64,000 bases of DNA from Rhizobium sp. Root1334 (GCF_001426665.1 NZ_LMEY01000006.1:36754-100753), one strand, 5' to 3'. Shown: positions 1 to 8,476, counted from the first letter of the stretch. Numbers and translations are program-made. The notes: generated by a model not told the origin, from the letters alone.

Positions 1-611
1 TTGCAGATCTGAAAGGCAAGAAGGTCGCCTTTCTGGCCGGCACGGTTCGCCATTCGGTATTCTCGAAAGCGCTGAAGACCGTAGGATTGACCACGGATGA
101 TGTTGAACCGCTCAACCTCGACTTTGCTGCATCCGGGCCTTCACTGATCCGGGGCGATGTCGATGCTGTCGTCGAATCCGACAATTCGACGTCGAAGCTG
201 GTCGAAAAGGGCGAAGCCCGTGTCATCCTCGACAGCAACAAATATCCGGAATGGTCTGCGCCCTTTATCATTTCGGTGAACGGCGAATTTGCCAAGAAGT
301 ATCCAGATCTCGTTAAGCGCCTTTTGAAGGTTGATATCCAGCTGGCGCGTTGGGCTGATGCCCATCCCGAAGATACAATCAAAATTTTCGTCGATGAAAC
401 CAAGACATCGGAAAAGTCGGTCCGCAACACCTATGCCGATGGAAAATTCTATCAGGATCCCCGCATCACCCCGGAAGCCATCAAGGCATTGCAGGATGAA
501 GAGGCTTTCATGGCGGAAGCGAAGCTGCTCAAAGGCTCGGTAGACTACGACACCTGGATTGACACCAGCTATCTCGACGCAGCCTATAAGGAAGTCGATT
601 CCAACCAGTAA
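1..611 (+). CDS. ABC transporter substrate-binding protein (SsuA/NMT1-like), 5' truncated
   Basis: The reading frame is open from the window edge (first full codon at base 3), so the N-terminus, including any signal peptide, is missing; about 202 residues are visible. The visible part has the look of the aliphatic-sulfonate/nitrate/taurine periplasmic binding proteins: an early DLKGKKVAF strand, a middle GDVDAVVESDNS segment, and a late stretch in which an exported lobe closes over the ligand. These proteins deliver a small anion or similar solute to an inner-membrane ABC permease. No permease or ATPase gene follows, so partner genes would lie upstream. The family call is from overall resemblance; the substrate cannot be read from the fragment. 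Confidence 0.75.
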   Translation, partial: ADLKGKKVAFLAGTVRHSVFSKALKTVGLTTDDVEPLNLDFAASGPSLIRGDVDAVVESDNSTSKLVEKGEARVILDSNKYPEWSAPFIISVNGEFAKKYPDLVKRLLKVDIQLARWADAHPEDTIKIFVDETKTSEKSVRNTYADGKFYQDPRITPEAIKALQDEEAFMAEAKLLKGSVDYDTWIDTSYLDAAYKEVDSNQ

Positions 612-627
612 TCCGTCTATGCTTTAA

Positions 628-668
628 GACCGCCGGGCTAGCGTTATCCCGCTGCCCGGCGGTCGTTT
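628..668 (+). terminator. Strong hairpin after the binding-protein gene
   Basis: An 11-bp perfect stem (GACCGCCGGGC at 628-638 with GCCCGGCGGTC at 654-664) continues into an inner AGCG/CGCT stem, followed by GTTTGA. It lies 17 bases after the stop codon and is a likely transcription end, although the T run is short. The rest of the 302-base gap up to 913 holds no convincing gene. Confidence 0.6.
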
Positions 669-913
669 GATGACCCTCAATGCTTCAAGACTGAAATGAC
701 AGCAATTCCTTTCGACCAGCGGCTGATGCCAGCGCCCGCGAGCCGCAACTTCATTGTTTTTTCCATTGCCCAATGCGTCAGTTTTTCCTGGGACTGGATA
801 GCCGAGGTCCTTGCCGCCGGCACGTTCCTGCTTGGCGTCTCCGGTACACTCCCCGCGGTTCGGCATCTTTACCTGCCTGAACGCTTGCCCACCGCCGCGC
901 ACGAGGCTAACCA

Positions 914-2350
914 ATGACAATGGTCAATGCAGCTGAAAGCGTCGAGATACAGCATTCGTCAAGCCAATCAAGGCTTGTGGCCTTTGTGGTTGCTGTCTCT
1001 TTCTTCATGCAGATGCTGGATGCAACGATCGTCGTCACCTCCCTGCCGCAGATGGCGCAGTCCTTCGGCGTGCAACCGGTGGCCATGAGTATCGGCTTGA
1101 CGGTCTACATGCTGACGATGGCGGCCTTCATTCCGCTTTCCGGCTGGCTGGGAAGCCGGTATGGCGCCCGTAATGTCTTTATGGCGGCGATTGCGATCTT
1201 CGCGGTCGCATCCCTGTTCTGCGGATTGTCGGACACACTTGCGGAGTTCATTGCCGCTCGCGCGGTCCAGGGGTTTGGCAGCGCATTGATGAACCCGATC
1301 GGGCGCATGATCGTGCTACGGAACGCGCCGAAACGCGACCTCGTCAATGCCGTCGCATTGATCACCTGGCCCGCCCTGATTGCTCCTGTCATCGGGCCAG
1401 TGCTTGGTAGCGTCATCACCACCTATGCAAGTTGGCATTGGAACTTTTTCATCAATATCCCGATCGGGATGATCGGCCTTGCGCTTGTCTGGCATTTCGT
1501 GCCGCAGCAGAAGGAGGAGGATACAGCCAGGCTTGATATCGCCGGTTTCGTGCTATCGGCGCTCGGTCTCACGCTCTTGCTCGCAGGATTGGAGAGTTTC
1601 GTTCACGGGGCAATGCCGGCCACTCAGGTCGCTGCCCTGCTGGCCGCAGGCCTCGCCTTTTCGGCATGGGCCGTCCGTCATTTTCGCAGAACCAACAATC
1701 CGCTGCTCGACCTTTCTCCCTTCGCCATCCCGACCTTCGCGTTTTCGACCCTGTCGGCCGGAACCGCGTCGCGGCTTGCGATCAACGCCATGCCGTTTCT
1801 GATTCCTTTGCTTTTCCAGGTTGGTTTCGGCCTCGATGCGATTGCGACCGGGACATATATCCTGGTCTATTTCGCCGGAAACCTGGCGATGAAATCGGTC
1901 ACGACGCCGCTTCTACGACGGTTCGGTTTTCGAACGATCCTTGTCTTCAATGGCGTAATTGCTTCGGCCTCCATTGCCGCCTGCGCCATCCTGTCGCCCG
2001 CGACACCTGACTTGGCAATCTACGCACTCCTGTTTATCGCAGGTCTATCCCGATCCATGCAGTTTACCGCATTGAACACGCTGGGCTTTGCCGACATTAC
2101 GCCGGCACAACGCAGCTCGGCATCGACGCTGTCGAGCATGCTGCAGCAGTTTGCCATGGTTCTCGGCGTTGCCGTTGCCGCTGCGGTTCTCAGCATGTCG
2201 CAACATCTGCGCGGGGACGTGGTTCTGGCGCTTGCGGATTTCCGATGGTCGTTCGTCGCGATTGGGGCGATAGGACTGATTGCGTCGCTCAGATTTTTCA
2301 GCCTCCAGCATAACGCCGGTGCCGAGGTGTCGGGGCACTCACCGAAATGA
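914..2350 (+). CDS. MFS multidrug/proton antiporter, DHA2 (EmrB/QacA) family
   Basis: A 478-residue inner-membrane protein with about 14 predicted hydrophobic segments, the usual size for DHA2 exporters. Residues 35-45 (LDATIVVTSLP) match the first-helix signature of the family, residues 77-89 (GWLGSRYGARNVF) are MFS motif A in the loop between helices 2 and 3, and a Gly/Pro-rich antiporter motif C lies near residues 155-170. It should export drugs or metabolites in exchange for protons. The ATG at 914 has GAGG seven bases upstream. No TetR- or MarR-type regulator or membrane-fusion partner lies beside it, so it may act alone. The substrate is unknown. It converges with minE. Confidence 0.88.
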   Translation: MTMVNAAESVEIQHSSSQSRLVAFVVAVSFFMQMLDATIVVTSLPQMAQSFGVQPVAMSIGLTVYMLTMAAFIPLSGWLGSRYGARNVFMAAIAIFAVASLFCGLSDTLAEFIAARAVQGFGSALMNPIGRMIVLRNAPKRDLVNAVALITWPALIAPVIGPVLGSVITTYASWHWNFFINIPIGMIGLALVWHFVPQQKEEDTARLDIAGFVLSALGLTLLLAGLESFVHGAMPATQVAALLAAGLAFSAWAVRHFRRTNNPLLDLSPFAIPTFAFSTLSAGTASRLAINAMPFLIPLLFQVGFGLDAIATGTYILVYFAGNLAMKSVTTPLLRRFGFRTILVFNGVIASASIAACAILSPATPDLAIYALLFIAGLSRSMQFTALNTLGFADITPAQRSSASTLSSMLQQFAMVLGVAVAAAVLSMSQHLRGDVVLALADFRWSFVAIGAIGLIASLRFFSLQHNAGAEVSGHSPK

Positions 2351-2439
2351 ACGGAGAGCCGCTGGCTGCAAATCGCCAGCAGTCTTCCATTCTTTCGGCC
2401 CCTAAGCCAGCCATTGTATCAGCGCATATCCCATCCTGG

Positions 2440-2463
2440 AGCCCGCCGAAAAATCCGCGGGCT
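2440..2463. terminator. Possible hairpin between convergent MFS and minE genes
   Basis: AGCCCGC and GCGGGCT flank a 10-base loop between the two convergent stop codons. A second GC-rich inverted repeat overlaps the minE stop codon (about 2474-2495). Neither has a clear T run, so function is uncertain. Confidence 0.3.
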
Positions 2464-2486
2464 AGTCAGCAGCCTGGCGGCGGCCT

Positions 2487-2750
2487 TTAGGCCGCCTTCC
2501 TCGCTGCATCGAAGGGAATTTCAACGTCGACGACAAGTGTCGAGACCTGCACGCCGCGCTCCAATTTTACACTGACCTTTTCGCTATCAACCTGCATATG
2601 CTTGGAAATGGCGCGAAGAATCTCGTCACGCAATTTGGTCACAAGGTCTGAATCGCCGGTTGATGCACGGTCATGCGCTAACAGAACTTGAAGCCGCTCC
2701 CGTGCGGCCGGTGCTGACTGCGGCCGGGAAAACAAACGGAAAAGATTCAT
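2487..2750 (-). CDS. minE: Cell division topological specificity factor MinE
   Basis: 87 residues, the normal MinE length. The N-terminal MNLFRLF segment is the membrane-targeting part, followed by the RERLQVLLAHDR helix/strand that binds MinD and displaces MinC, and a C-terminal topological-specificity domain ending in a VDVEIPF strand. MinE stimulates MinD ATPase and drives pole-to-pole movement of MinCD so that FtsZ rings form at mid-cell. The start overlaps the end of minD by four bases (ATGA), so the two are translationally coupled. This is the third gene of minC-minD-minE, all on the minus strand. Confidence 0.95.
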   Translation of the reverse strand: MNLFRLFSRPQSAPAARERLQVLLAHDRASTGDSDLVTKLRDEILRAISKHMQVDSEKVSVKLERGVQVSTLVVDVEIPFDAARKAA

Positions 2751-3562
2751 GCCGCTTTCCTTCCAAACACCTTGCTGAAGAAACCGCGCTTTTCACCCGG
2801 AATGGTGACGGGCAGGACTTCGCCCTTGAGACGGCGGGCCGCTTCGAAATAGGCCATCGCGGGGGCGCTGCGACCATCCGCCAGGGTGACAGGGGCGCCC
2901 ACGTTGGACGCCCGTAGGACATCCGTGCTTTCCGGAATGATGCCGAGAAGAGGGATAGACAGAATCTCCAGAACGTCATCGACCTTGAGCATGTCGCCGC
3001 GCTCGGCGCGAGAGGCGTCATACCGCGTCAAAAGGAGGTGCTTCTCCATCGCCTCGCCGTTTTCGGCTTTCAGCGTCTTGGAATCAAGCAAGCCGATAAT
3101 GCGGTCGGAATCGCGGACCGAGGAAACTTCAGGATTGGTCACGACGATAGCGACGTCCGCGTGGCGCATGGCAAGCGTCGCTCCGCGCTCGATGCCGGCC
3201 GGACTATCACAAATAACCCAGTCGAAAGCGCTCTTGAGCGAGGCAATAACCTGTTCGACGCCTTCCGGAGTGAGGTTCTCCTTGTCACGGGTCTGCGAAG
3301 CCGGGAGCAGGTAAAGCGTTTCCACCCGCTTGTCACGGATCAGCGCTTGCGTCAGCTTGGCTTCACCTTGGATGACGTTGACCAGATCATAAACGACGCG
3401 TCTTTCCGCCCCCATGACAAGGTCGAGATTGCGCAGGCCGACGTCAAAGTCCACGACCACGACTTTCTCGCCATTCTGCGCGAGAGCAGCGCCCAATGCG
3501 GCTGTCGATGTTGTTTTGCCGACGCCACCCTTGCCGGACGTAACGACGATTACTTTGCCCAT
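2747..3562 (-). CDS. minD: Septum site-determining ATPase MinD
   Basis: 271 residues. The deviant Walker A motif SGKGGVGKTT (residues 9-18) with its signature lysine, the later DFDVGLRNLD and CDSPAGIERG segments and a short C-terminal amphipathic tail (GFFSKVFGRKAA) are all typical. MinD dimerises on ATP, binds the membrane through the tail, and recruits MinC and MinE. I chose the ATG at 3562 because GGAGAGG lies just upstream; an in-frame TTG at 3574 would add only four residues inside that ribosome site. It lies 32 bases after minC and overlaps minE by four. Confidence 0.96.
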   Translation of the reverse strand: MGKVIVVTSGKGGVGKTTSTAALGAALAQNGEKVVVVDFDVGLRNLDLVMGAERRVVYDLVNVIQGEAKLTQALIRDKRVETLYLLPASQTRDKENLTPEGVEQVIASLKSAFDWVICDSPAGIERGATLAMRHADVAIVVTNPEVSSVRDSDRIIGLLDSKTLKAENGEAMEKHLLLTRYDASRAERGDMLKVDDVLEILSIPLLGIIPESTDVLRASNVGAPVTLADGRSAPAMAYFEAARRLKGEVLPVTIPGEKRGFFSKVFGRKAA

Positions 3563-3594
3563 GTACCTCTCCAATTCCGTAAATACGTCTTCTA

Positions 3595-4329
3595 TCAGCT
3601 GAGCGCTTCAGCTCTGATCGTTTCGCCTTCGAGCCATATCTGGACGGCTTTCCCCCGGAGACCTGGCTCCATGTCCTCGGCGGTCAGATAAAAACCATCG
3701 ATCGCGATCAACTCCGCCTCAAGCTTGCGGCAAAAGATGCGCGCAGAGGCATTGCCCATCGTGCCTGCCATGGCGCGCCCTCGCAGCGCACCGTAAACAT
3801 GGATCGACCCACCGGAGACCACTTCTGCACCCGACGCCACGGAGCCGACAATCGTTACATCTCCCTCGGTATAGTGGAGCGATTGCCCAGAACGTACCGG
3901 CTGACTGACAACAATCGACGGTGCTGCTTTTGCCGAAGTTGGGACAGAAGCAACAACGCTCTCGACAGGCGCTGCTTTTTCCGTCTCTTCGCCCACCGGT
4001 ATCTCGACGTCGGAAGCCGCACGTCCGTCCGTCATAGCGGGCGGCAGGTCCGGGCCGAGCAAGGAGGAGCGAGCTCCCTCGATCCCCATGATCCGGACAT
4101 TGCGCTTGCTCAGCTGACTGACAAGATCGCGCAATTCTGCGCGTTCGATATCGAGACCCTGAACGTCGAGCACAATCGGCCGCCGCAGGAAGAAACCAGC
4201 GGAACGGGAAGCCAGATGGTCGAGCTGGACAAGCCAGTCGTCGAGCGGCAGTTCGGGTGTCAGCGCGAGCGCAAGGAAAGATCGTCCCTTGAGACGGATC
4301 GGTCGGGGTTCTGTTAACACATCATTCAA
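3595..4329 (-). CDS. minC: Septum site-determining protein MinC
   Basis: About 244 residues. The N-terminal half (KGRSFLALALTPE onward) is the FtsZ-antagonising domain; a Pro/Ala/Val-rich linker at roughly 105-145 joins it to the C-terminal beta-helix, where the Gly-rich VASGAEVVSGGSIHVYG region binds MinD and mediates dimerisation. MinC blocks FtsZ polymerisation away from mid-cell. The frame opens with a TTG at 4329 with only a weak upstream ribosome site; a GTG at 4320 is an alternative, so the exact start is unsure. It is the first gene of the min operon, whose promoter should lie in the gap above it. Confidence 0.93.
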   Translation of the reverse strand: MNDVLTEPRPIRLKGRSFLALALTPELPLDDWLVQLDHLASRSAGFFLRRPIVLDVQGLDIERAELRDLVSQLSKRNVRIMGIEGARSSLLGPDLPPAMTDGRAASDVEIPVGEETEKAAPVESVVASVPTSAKAAPSIVVSQPVRSGQSLHYTEGDVTIVGSVASGAEVVSGGSIHVYGALRGRAMAGTMGNASARIFCRKLEAELIAIDGFYLTAEDMEPGLRGKAVQIWLEGETIRAEALS

Positions 4330-4790
4330 CTTGGTAAATTTTCTGTTGATACGGTGTAGCGAGGCAATGGTTAACAGAAGGTTAACGGGAGATTACCAGT
4401 CGTCGTGTTTGACTGCCGGGCTGTGCCTCGCCGCAGGAAAATATCTGTCGCATCGTCATGCATGGGAGAACGTCTTCTCGTCACTGAAAACAGACAGAAC
4501 CAAAGACTTGTCGGGCAAGAGATGGCACCAAAACGGGCCTGTTTGGGTGCGCCCGCCGCGTCTAAAACCTGGGGTGCCGCACTATCTCAGCGCCCCTGAC
4601 TGTGAGACCAAACGGTATTCGCCTCGCCCCATGTTCGAAAAGCCGCGTCAGGCCCGGCGTCTCATGCGTCTGCACAAGGGAATACCGGGGGACGATGAAA
4701 CCCTGAAGAAGCCCAGTTTCGTAGGGAAAACCCTCGTTGCCTCGCCCGCAAAATCTTGCCGTGACGGCGCGCGGAGTCCATATAGGCGTG
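4330..4790. other. Intergenic region between minC and the J-domain gene
   Basis: 461 bases separating two divergent genes. It should carry both promoters. The part next to minC is A/T-rich with repeated GTTAAC-like words (about 4315-4395). Overlapping reading frames here look like chance frames; I see no RNA gene. Confidence 0.4.
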
Positions 4791-5399
4791 ATGACGCTTG
4801 ATTCGAAAATATTTGTTGGACTCAAATCCTCCCGCAAAAAGTCGGCTCCGACCAGTGAGCCCACAGGCCCGAGATGCCAATGGGACGGCTGCGAAAAGGC
4901 TGGCACGCATCGTGCGCCCGTTGGGCCGGGTGCGGAAGGCTTGTATCTGTTGTTCTGTCTTGAACACGTAAAAGAGTACAACAAGGGATACAGCTTTACG
5001 ACGGCACCGTCGAACGCGGACGTCGCTCGCTACCAGAAGGAAGCGACGATCGGCAGCCGAGCGACCTTTGGAACCAGGATCAACGAGGCGACCGAAATTC
5101 CGATCCCTTCCACTATCCGTTCCGGGTCTGCGAAGGCATTGAATGCCCGCAAAACCGCCGCACAGCGCCAGGCGCAAAAGGCTGATCTCCAGAAACGGAA
5201 ACTCAAGGTTCTCGAAGCCAAGGCTTTCGAAACACTTGGCCTTTCGCCGGACGCGACACCGGAGGAGATCAGAAGCCGCTACAAGGAGAGGCTCAAGATG
5301 CACCATCCTGATGCCAACCAGGGTAACCGCACCTCCGAAGACGAGCTTCGCGCCTCGATCGAAGCTCATAAGATCCTGAAGCTGAACGGGTTTTGCTGA
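4791..5399 (+). CDS. J-domain protein with N-terminal Cys/His cluster
   Basis: 202 residues from the ATG at 4791, which has AGG six bases upstream; a longer frame starting at 4737 adds an unlikely extension. Near residues 25-60 there are a CQWDGC pair, a GTH and a CLEH pair that could hold one zinc ion. A charged linker (AQRQAQKADLQKRKLKVLE) follows, and the C-terminal 55 residues form a J domain (ETLGLSPDATPEEIRSRYKE) with the defining HPD tripeptide in MHHPDANQG. J proteins stimulate the ATPase of DnaK. This type, with a C-terminal J domain, occurs widely in alphaproteobacteria; its client is not known to me. Confidence 0.85.
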   Translation: MTLDSKIFVGLKSSRKKSAPTSEPTGPRCQWDGCEKAGTHRAPVGPGAEGLYLLFCLEHVKEYNKGYSFTTAPSNADVARYQKEATIGSRATFGTRINEATEIPIPSTIRSGSAKALNARKTAAQRQAQKADLQKRKLKVLEAKAFETLGLSPDATPEEIRSRYKERLKMHHPDANQGNRTSEDELRASIEAHKILKLNGFC

Positions 5400-5774
5400 G
5401 ACCCAATGATTGATTGCCGTTTAGGTTCGGCCAATCCCACGTGGAGCGTCCGTTCAACTGCGCTTTCGCGAAAGATGCTTCTCGACTTCCGGCGTAGAGG
5501 CGCCGGGAGTATCCGCGACTTTGCGAGTAGGTCTGGCGGTCTTGCGAGGCGATGGATTCAGGCGTTCGGCTTCAGCGCTTGACCCAACGCAACGCGATTG
5601 ACAAGCAACACGGTTTCTTGAAAGGGCATCAGGGCTTGTGGCCGCCAATATTGCCATGCAGTGCCCCACCCGGCTACGCGGCGCTACACTGTCACCGCAG
5701 AGCAATGCATCACAGTGGTGACGCATTGGAAACAGCCGTAATTCGATCTCAACCTGCTGTCGCAAAAATCCTCC
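5400..5774. other. Intergenic region after the J-domain gene
   Basis: About 375 bases with no supported gene. Frames on both strands cross it, but none has a recognisable domain or a good ribosome site. It lies downstream of the CcsR-like array, which is read from the other strand. Confidence 0.4.
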
Positions 5775-5780
5775 AAACGA

Positions 5781-5816
5781 AAAAGCCTGCCGCGGGAGGA
5801 GGTGCGGCAGGCTTTT
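5781..5816 (-). ncRNA. CcsR-like hairpin 4 with CCUCCUCCC loop
   Basis: A 13-bp perfect stem (AAAAGCCTGCCGC with GCGGCAGGCTTTT) encloses a 10-base loop that reads ACCTCCTCCC on the minus strand. It is the last of four such hairpins downstream of the DUF1127 gene. The stem is followed on the minus strand by T5CGTTT (down to 5775), so it doubles as the terminator of the array. The exposed loop is complementary to ribosome-binding sites, as in the CcsR RNAs of Rhodobacter. Confidence 0.8.
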
Positions 5817-5827
5817 CGAAAAGAACC

Positions 5828-5860
5828 GAACAGCGACTGGGAGGAGGAGTGCCGCTGTTC
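5828..5860 (-). ncRNA. CcsR-like hairpin 3 with CCUCCUCCC loop
   Basis: GAACAGCG at 5828-5835 pairs with CGCTGTTC at 5853-5860. An inner ACT/AGT pair closes a loop that is exactly the 9-base motif CCTCCTCCC on the minus strand (5839-5847). It is third in transcription order. Confidence 0.78.
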
Positions 5861-5861
5861 C

Positions 5862-5898
5862 TTCAGACGCCCTTGGGAGGAGGAGCGGGCTATCTGAA
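5862..5898 (-). ncRNA. CcsR-like hairpin 2 with CCUCCUCCC loop
   Basis: TTCAGA at 5862-5867 pairs with TCTGAA at 5893-5898, and GCCC with GGGC closes the inner stem. The loop carries CCTCCTCCC on the minus strand (5875-5883). It is second in transcription order. Confidence 0.76.
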
Positions 5899-5900
5899 AC

Positions 5901-5934
5901 TCGAAGCTCTGCGGGAGGAGGTGCATTGCTTCGA
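5901..5934 (-). ncRNA. CcsR-like hairpin 1 with CCUCCUCCC loop
   Basis: TCGAAGC at 5901-5907 pairs with GCTTCGA at 5928-5934, and an inner TGC/GCA closes a 10-base loop with CCTCCTCCC on the minus strand (5913-5921). It is first of the four, about 160 bases downstream of the DUF1127 stop codon. Confidence 0.78.
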
Positions 5935-6043
5935 TGACAATCATCATACCCGGATATTCGTCATTTCAAAGAGTTTATGTTGCAGTGCAGCTATGCAAGA
6001 AACGGGAAGCTGAAAAAGGCAGGACCGGCGGCCGCGCCAACCT

Positions 6044-6073
6044 GAAACGCAAAACGCCCGCACATGGCGGGCG
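6044..6073 (-). terminator. Hairpin between the DUF1127 gene and the CcsR-like array
   Basis: CGCCCGC at 6055-6061 pairs with GCGGGCG at 6067-6073; on the minus strand it is followed by TTTTGCGTTT. It has the form of a rho-independent terminator 25 bases after the DUF1127 stop codon. In the Rhodobacter system a similar structure is partly read through so that the sRNAs come from the same transcript; the same may apply here. Confidence 0.65.
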
Positions 6074-6097
6074 CTTCGTCAAAATCAAGCAGCTCTA

Positions 6098-6244
6098 TCA
6101 GCGAGCGACTGCGGCGCGGGCAATGCTGTGGATGTCGCCGCGGGCAATGCCGAGGTCGTTCAGTTCGCGATTGGTCATGCGGCCCAGTTCGGACACCGTC
6201 TGACGATACTTGCGCCAGTTGTTCAAGGAGCGTGCTACGTTCAT
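6098..6244 (-). CDS. DUF1127 small basic protein (CcaF-like)
   Basis: A 48-residue protein. The sequence has the DUF1127 core: WRKYRQTVSELGRMTNREL followed by NDLGIARGDI and an IARAA tail. It starts at an ATG preceded by AAGGGG with good spacing (about 6249-6259 on the minus strand). In Rhodobacter sphaeroides the equivalent protein, CcaF1, binds RNA and takes part in maturing the CcsR sRNAs encoded just downstream; the same gene order is seen here. By analogy it is probably stress-induced, but I could not identify a clear RpoH or RpoE promoter. The family call is secure; the RNA-binding role is by analogy. Confidence 0.9.
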   Translation of the reverse strand: MNVARSLNNWRKYRQTVSELGRMTNRELNDLGIARGDIHSIARAAVAR

Positions 6245-6815
6245 GATGATCCCCTTTCGTGAGGTTCTTTTGACGTCAGCATCCGCTATTGGTTCCGGCG
6301 TCGTTCGATGGGGAGAATATAGACGCTCTGCCCTGTTCCGAATATCGACAATGCGTCAGAGCACCTATGCGCCGGATGCAGTGCTTGCTGCTCACCTGCC
6401 CAATTTGGAGCCGATATGGTCGATTGCCGCCGGATTTTTGGGTGCATCCGTATGCCGGGAGATTTCGCTTCGGGATGCTGGAACCCATCGTCCGGCGCGT
6501 ACTCTGCGTCTTGGTCCACCGAGATTTGGGGCAGCCGCCCGACCAGCGGTAGCTTCAGGCCTTCAGGGAGTTCCTCCTGTTGCGGGCTAATCTTGCAAGC
6601 ATTCGGACCTGCGGCCTCTGGCTCGCACGGTAAAGCCGGGAAATGCCACTTCGGTACCCCCATCCGCCTGGAACACCAGGGAGAAACGAAAAACGGCGGC
6701 GCAAGCTGGCATCGTAGCGGCTAACGGATCAAGAAAACGTGCAGAAAAGCCGGAAATCGGCATTATTACATAATAATAATTCATATTTTCTAATACTTCT
6801 TACAAGAAACGCCAA
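6245..6815. other. Intergenic region between DUF1127 gene and flippase gene
   Basis: 571 bases. The promoter of the DUF1127/CcsR transcript should lie in the first 150 bases; a TATATTCTCCCCAT stretch near 6309-6322 (minus strand) is a possible -10 area, but no matching -35 was found. The remainder shows only overlapping chance frames. Confidence 0.35.
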
Positions 6816-8162
6816 TTATATTTTCGAGAGACCCTTCCTGTAGATATACGTCATGCCAGACAAAAGAACAAATGACATGCTGATGTGAGCGATATTTGCC
6901 CCCATCGGGCCTATCTTTGGAACGAGAGTGAACGCGGTGACATGAAATACGATGGTTGCGGCGAATACGATGCGCAACACCAAGGCTTCCTTCCCCATGG
7001 ACAGCAAGGCGGAATAGAGCACCGTGCCGCACAGGATCATCATCACCGCAACGGTCTGAACGATGACGAGAGGTCCAGCTCCAAGGAATTCCGGGCCAGC
7101 GGTCCAAAGTAAAACGCGATTGATTGTCAGAGAGAAAAACAACAGCGCGCCAATGCCGAAGACGAGCAAAAGCATCTGCGTCTGAAAGACGATTTTTCGG
7201 AAATCCTTGAATTGATTTGCACTCCACGCCCGGGCCAAATCGGGAAACAGAACGGCCTGGACCTGCACGCCGGCCTGCTGGGCGATGCGGCCAATACGCT
7301 TGGCGATGTGATACAGGCCAGCGGAAGCGGGATCGGTGAGATAGCCGACGATCAACGTGTCAAGCTCGCTTGCACTGGAACGGATGGCCGATGAAAGGTT
7401 GGACGAAAACGAAAAAGAGTAGAGGCCCGGAAACTTCTTTGCGACACCCCGGACAGGCGCGAAGAGAACCCCTCCCAACCCCCGCCTTCTGAGTTCGATG
7501 AAGGCAAGGACATTTATGTTCACGGCACCAAGAATCTGCGCTCCCATCCATAGCAGGAGGAATTCAAAGAAGCCCCACCCGACCCAAACGCCGAAGAGGC
7601 AGAAGGCAACGCGCACGATGCTTGCGAGAACTTGTCCATATGCAAGTATATTGTAGCGCCCAAAGAGGCGTAACACTGCTGTCGACATTCCCGAAAGCTG
7701 GAATAGCAGGACAGAACAGTAGATAAGGACGATGCGGCTCATTTCCGCAGAAACCCCCACGAGGGGACCGGCAAGCACAATCACCAGCACGGCGACTGTC
7801 CACGCGATGCAGGCTGCCAGGACATCTAGAAGAAGCCCGAATTTAAACAGCGTTTTGAGATTCGACAAATCTTCGGCCTGCAACGCCTCCGCGCCATACT
7901 TGACCAACGGTTGCCACGATCGGAAACTGACAAGCCTCTCGACGCCCCGCGTATAGGCAAAGCAGATGGCAAGCACCCCATAATCTGTCGGGCCGAGCGC
8001 ACGCGCGGTAAGCGCAAAGCCTGCAAGGCCGATGAACGAGCTTGCGAAATTCCCTGTCAGCAGGTGGGCTATATTCTTCAACCGGACCAGGAAATGGGCT
8101 TCTTTTTCCACGGTCGATCTGACCTTTCCAAGCTTAGTCAAAAGGCTCCCCGGCATACTCAC
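6816..8162 (-). CDS. Wzx-type oligosaccharide flippase
   Basis: A polytopic membrane protein of about 448 residues with 12-14 hydrophobic segments and the RALGPTDYGVLAICFAYTR segment near the start, typical of the RfbX/MATE-like polysaccharide flippases. It should move undecaprenyl-pyrophosphate-linked repeat units from the cytoplasmic to the periplasmic face. I place the start at the GTG at 8162 because AGGAGG lies ten bases upstream; ATG 8156 or a longer frame from GTG 8219 are alternatives. It is divergent from the ExoF-like gene, and the two mark one edge of the polysaccharide locus. The lipid-linked substrate is inferred from context. Confidence 0.86.
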   Translation of the reverse strand: MSMPGSLLTKLGKVRSTVEKEAHFLVRLKNIAHLLTGNFASSFIGLAGFALTARALGPTDYGVLAICFAYTRGVERLVSFRSWQPLVKYGAEALQAEDLSNLKTLFKFGLLLDVLAACIAWTVAVLVIVLAGPLVGVSAEMSRIVLIYCSVLLFQLSGMSTAVLRLFGRYNILAYGQVLASIVRVAFCLFGVWVGWGFFEFLLLWMGAQILGAVNINVLAFIELRRRGLGGVLFAPVRGVAKKFPGLYSFSFSSNLSSAIRSSASELDTLIVGYLTDPASAGLYHIAKRIGRIAQQAGVQVQAVLFPDLARAWSANQFKDFRKIVFQTQMLLLVFGIGALLFFSLTINRVLLWTAGPEFLGAGPLVIVQTVAVMMILCGTVLYSALLSMGKEALVLRIVFAATIVFHVTAFTLVPKIGPMGANIAHISMSFVLLSGMTYIYRKGLSKI

Positions 8163-8476
8163 AGAAATATCTCCTCCTGCAGAGCGACGGATTCTAGATA
8201 TGGACAGCCGTTGCTCCACGAATATCGGATTAGTCCATACGGTTTTAAGTATACAAAGCCATGAGTCGAATGCAGAAATTCAATCTCAGCCAAAAGTGGC
8301 AGGTTGTACTTTCCTAAAAATTCGGTCGGTGAAGATATTCAAATTGAGCGCTCCTGCGCCAGCAGCGGCCAACCTCGTTCTTGCAAGCCATTGGAACGAA
8401 AATAATTCGACATCTTTGTATTAGAATGTGGTAAAGTCCACCCATAGGTATTTGTTTATTTTTTGGCGGGGGCAAA
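8163..8476. promoter_or_regulatory. Divergent promoter region, flippase / export protein
   Basis: 314 A/T-rich bases between divergent polysaccharide genes. It ends in GGCGGGGGC three bases before the export gene ATG, a strong ribosome site. I could not assign specific promoter boxes. Confidence 0.4.

Noticed and set aside
696..917. A 73-residue plus-strand frame whose stop overlaps the MFS start (ATGA)
   Set aside because: No recognisable domain and no good ribosome site; opposite frames are equally open. The overlap alone is weak support.
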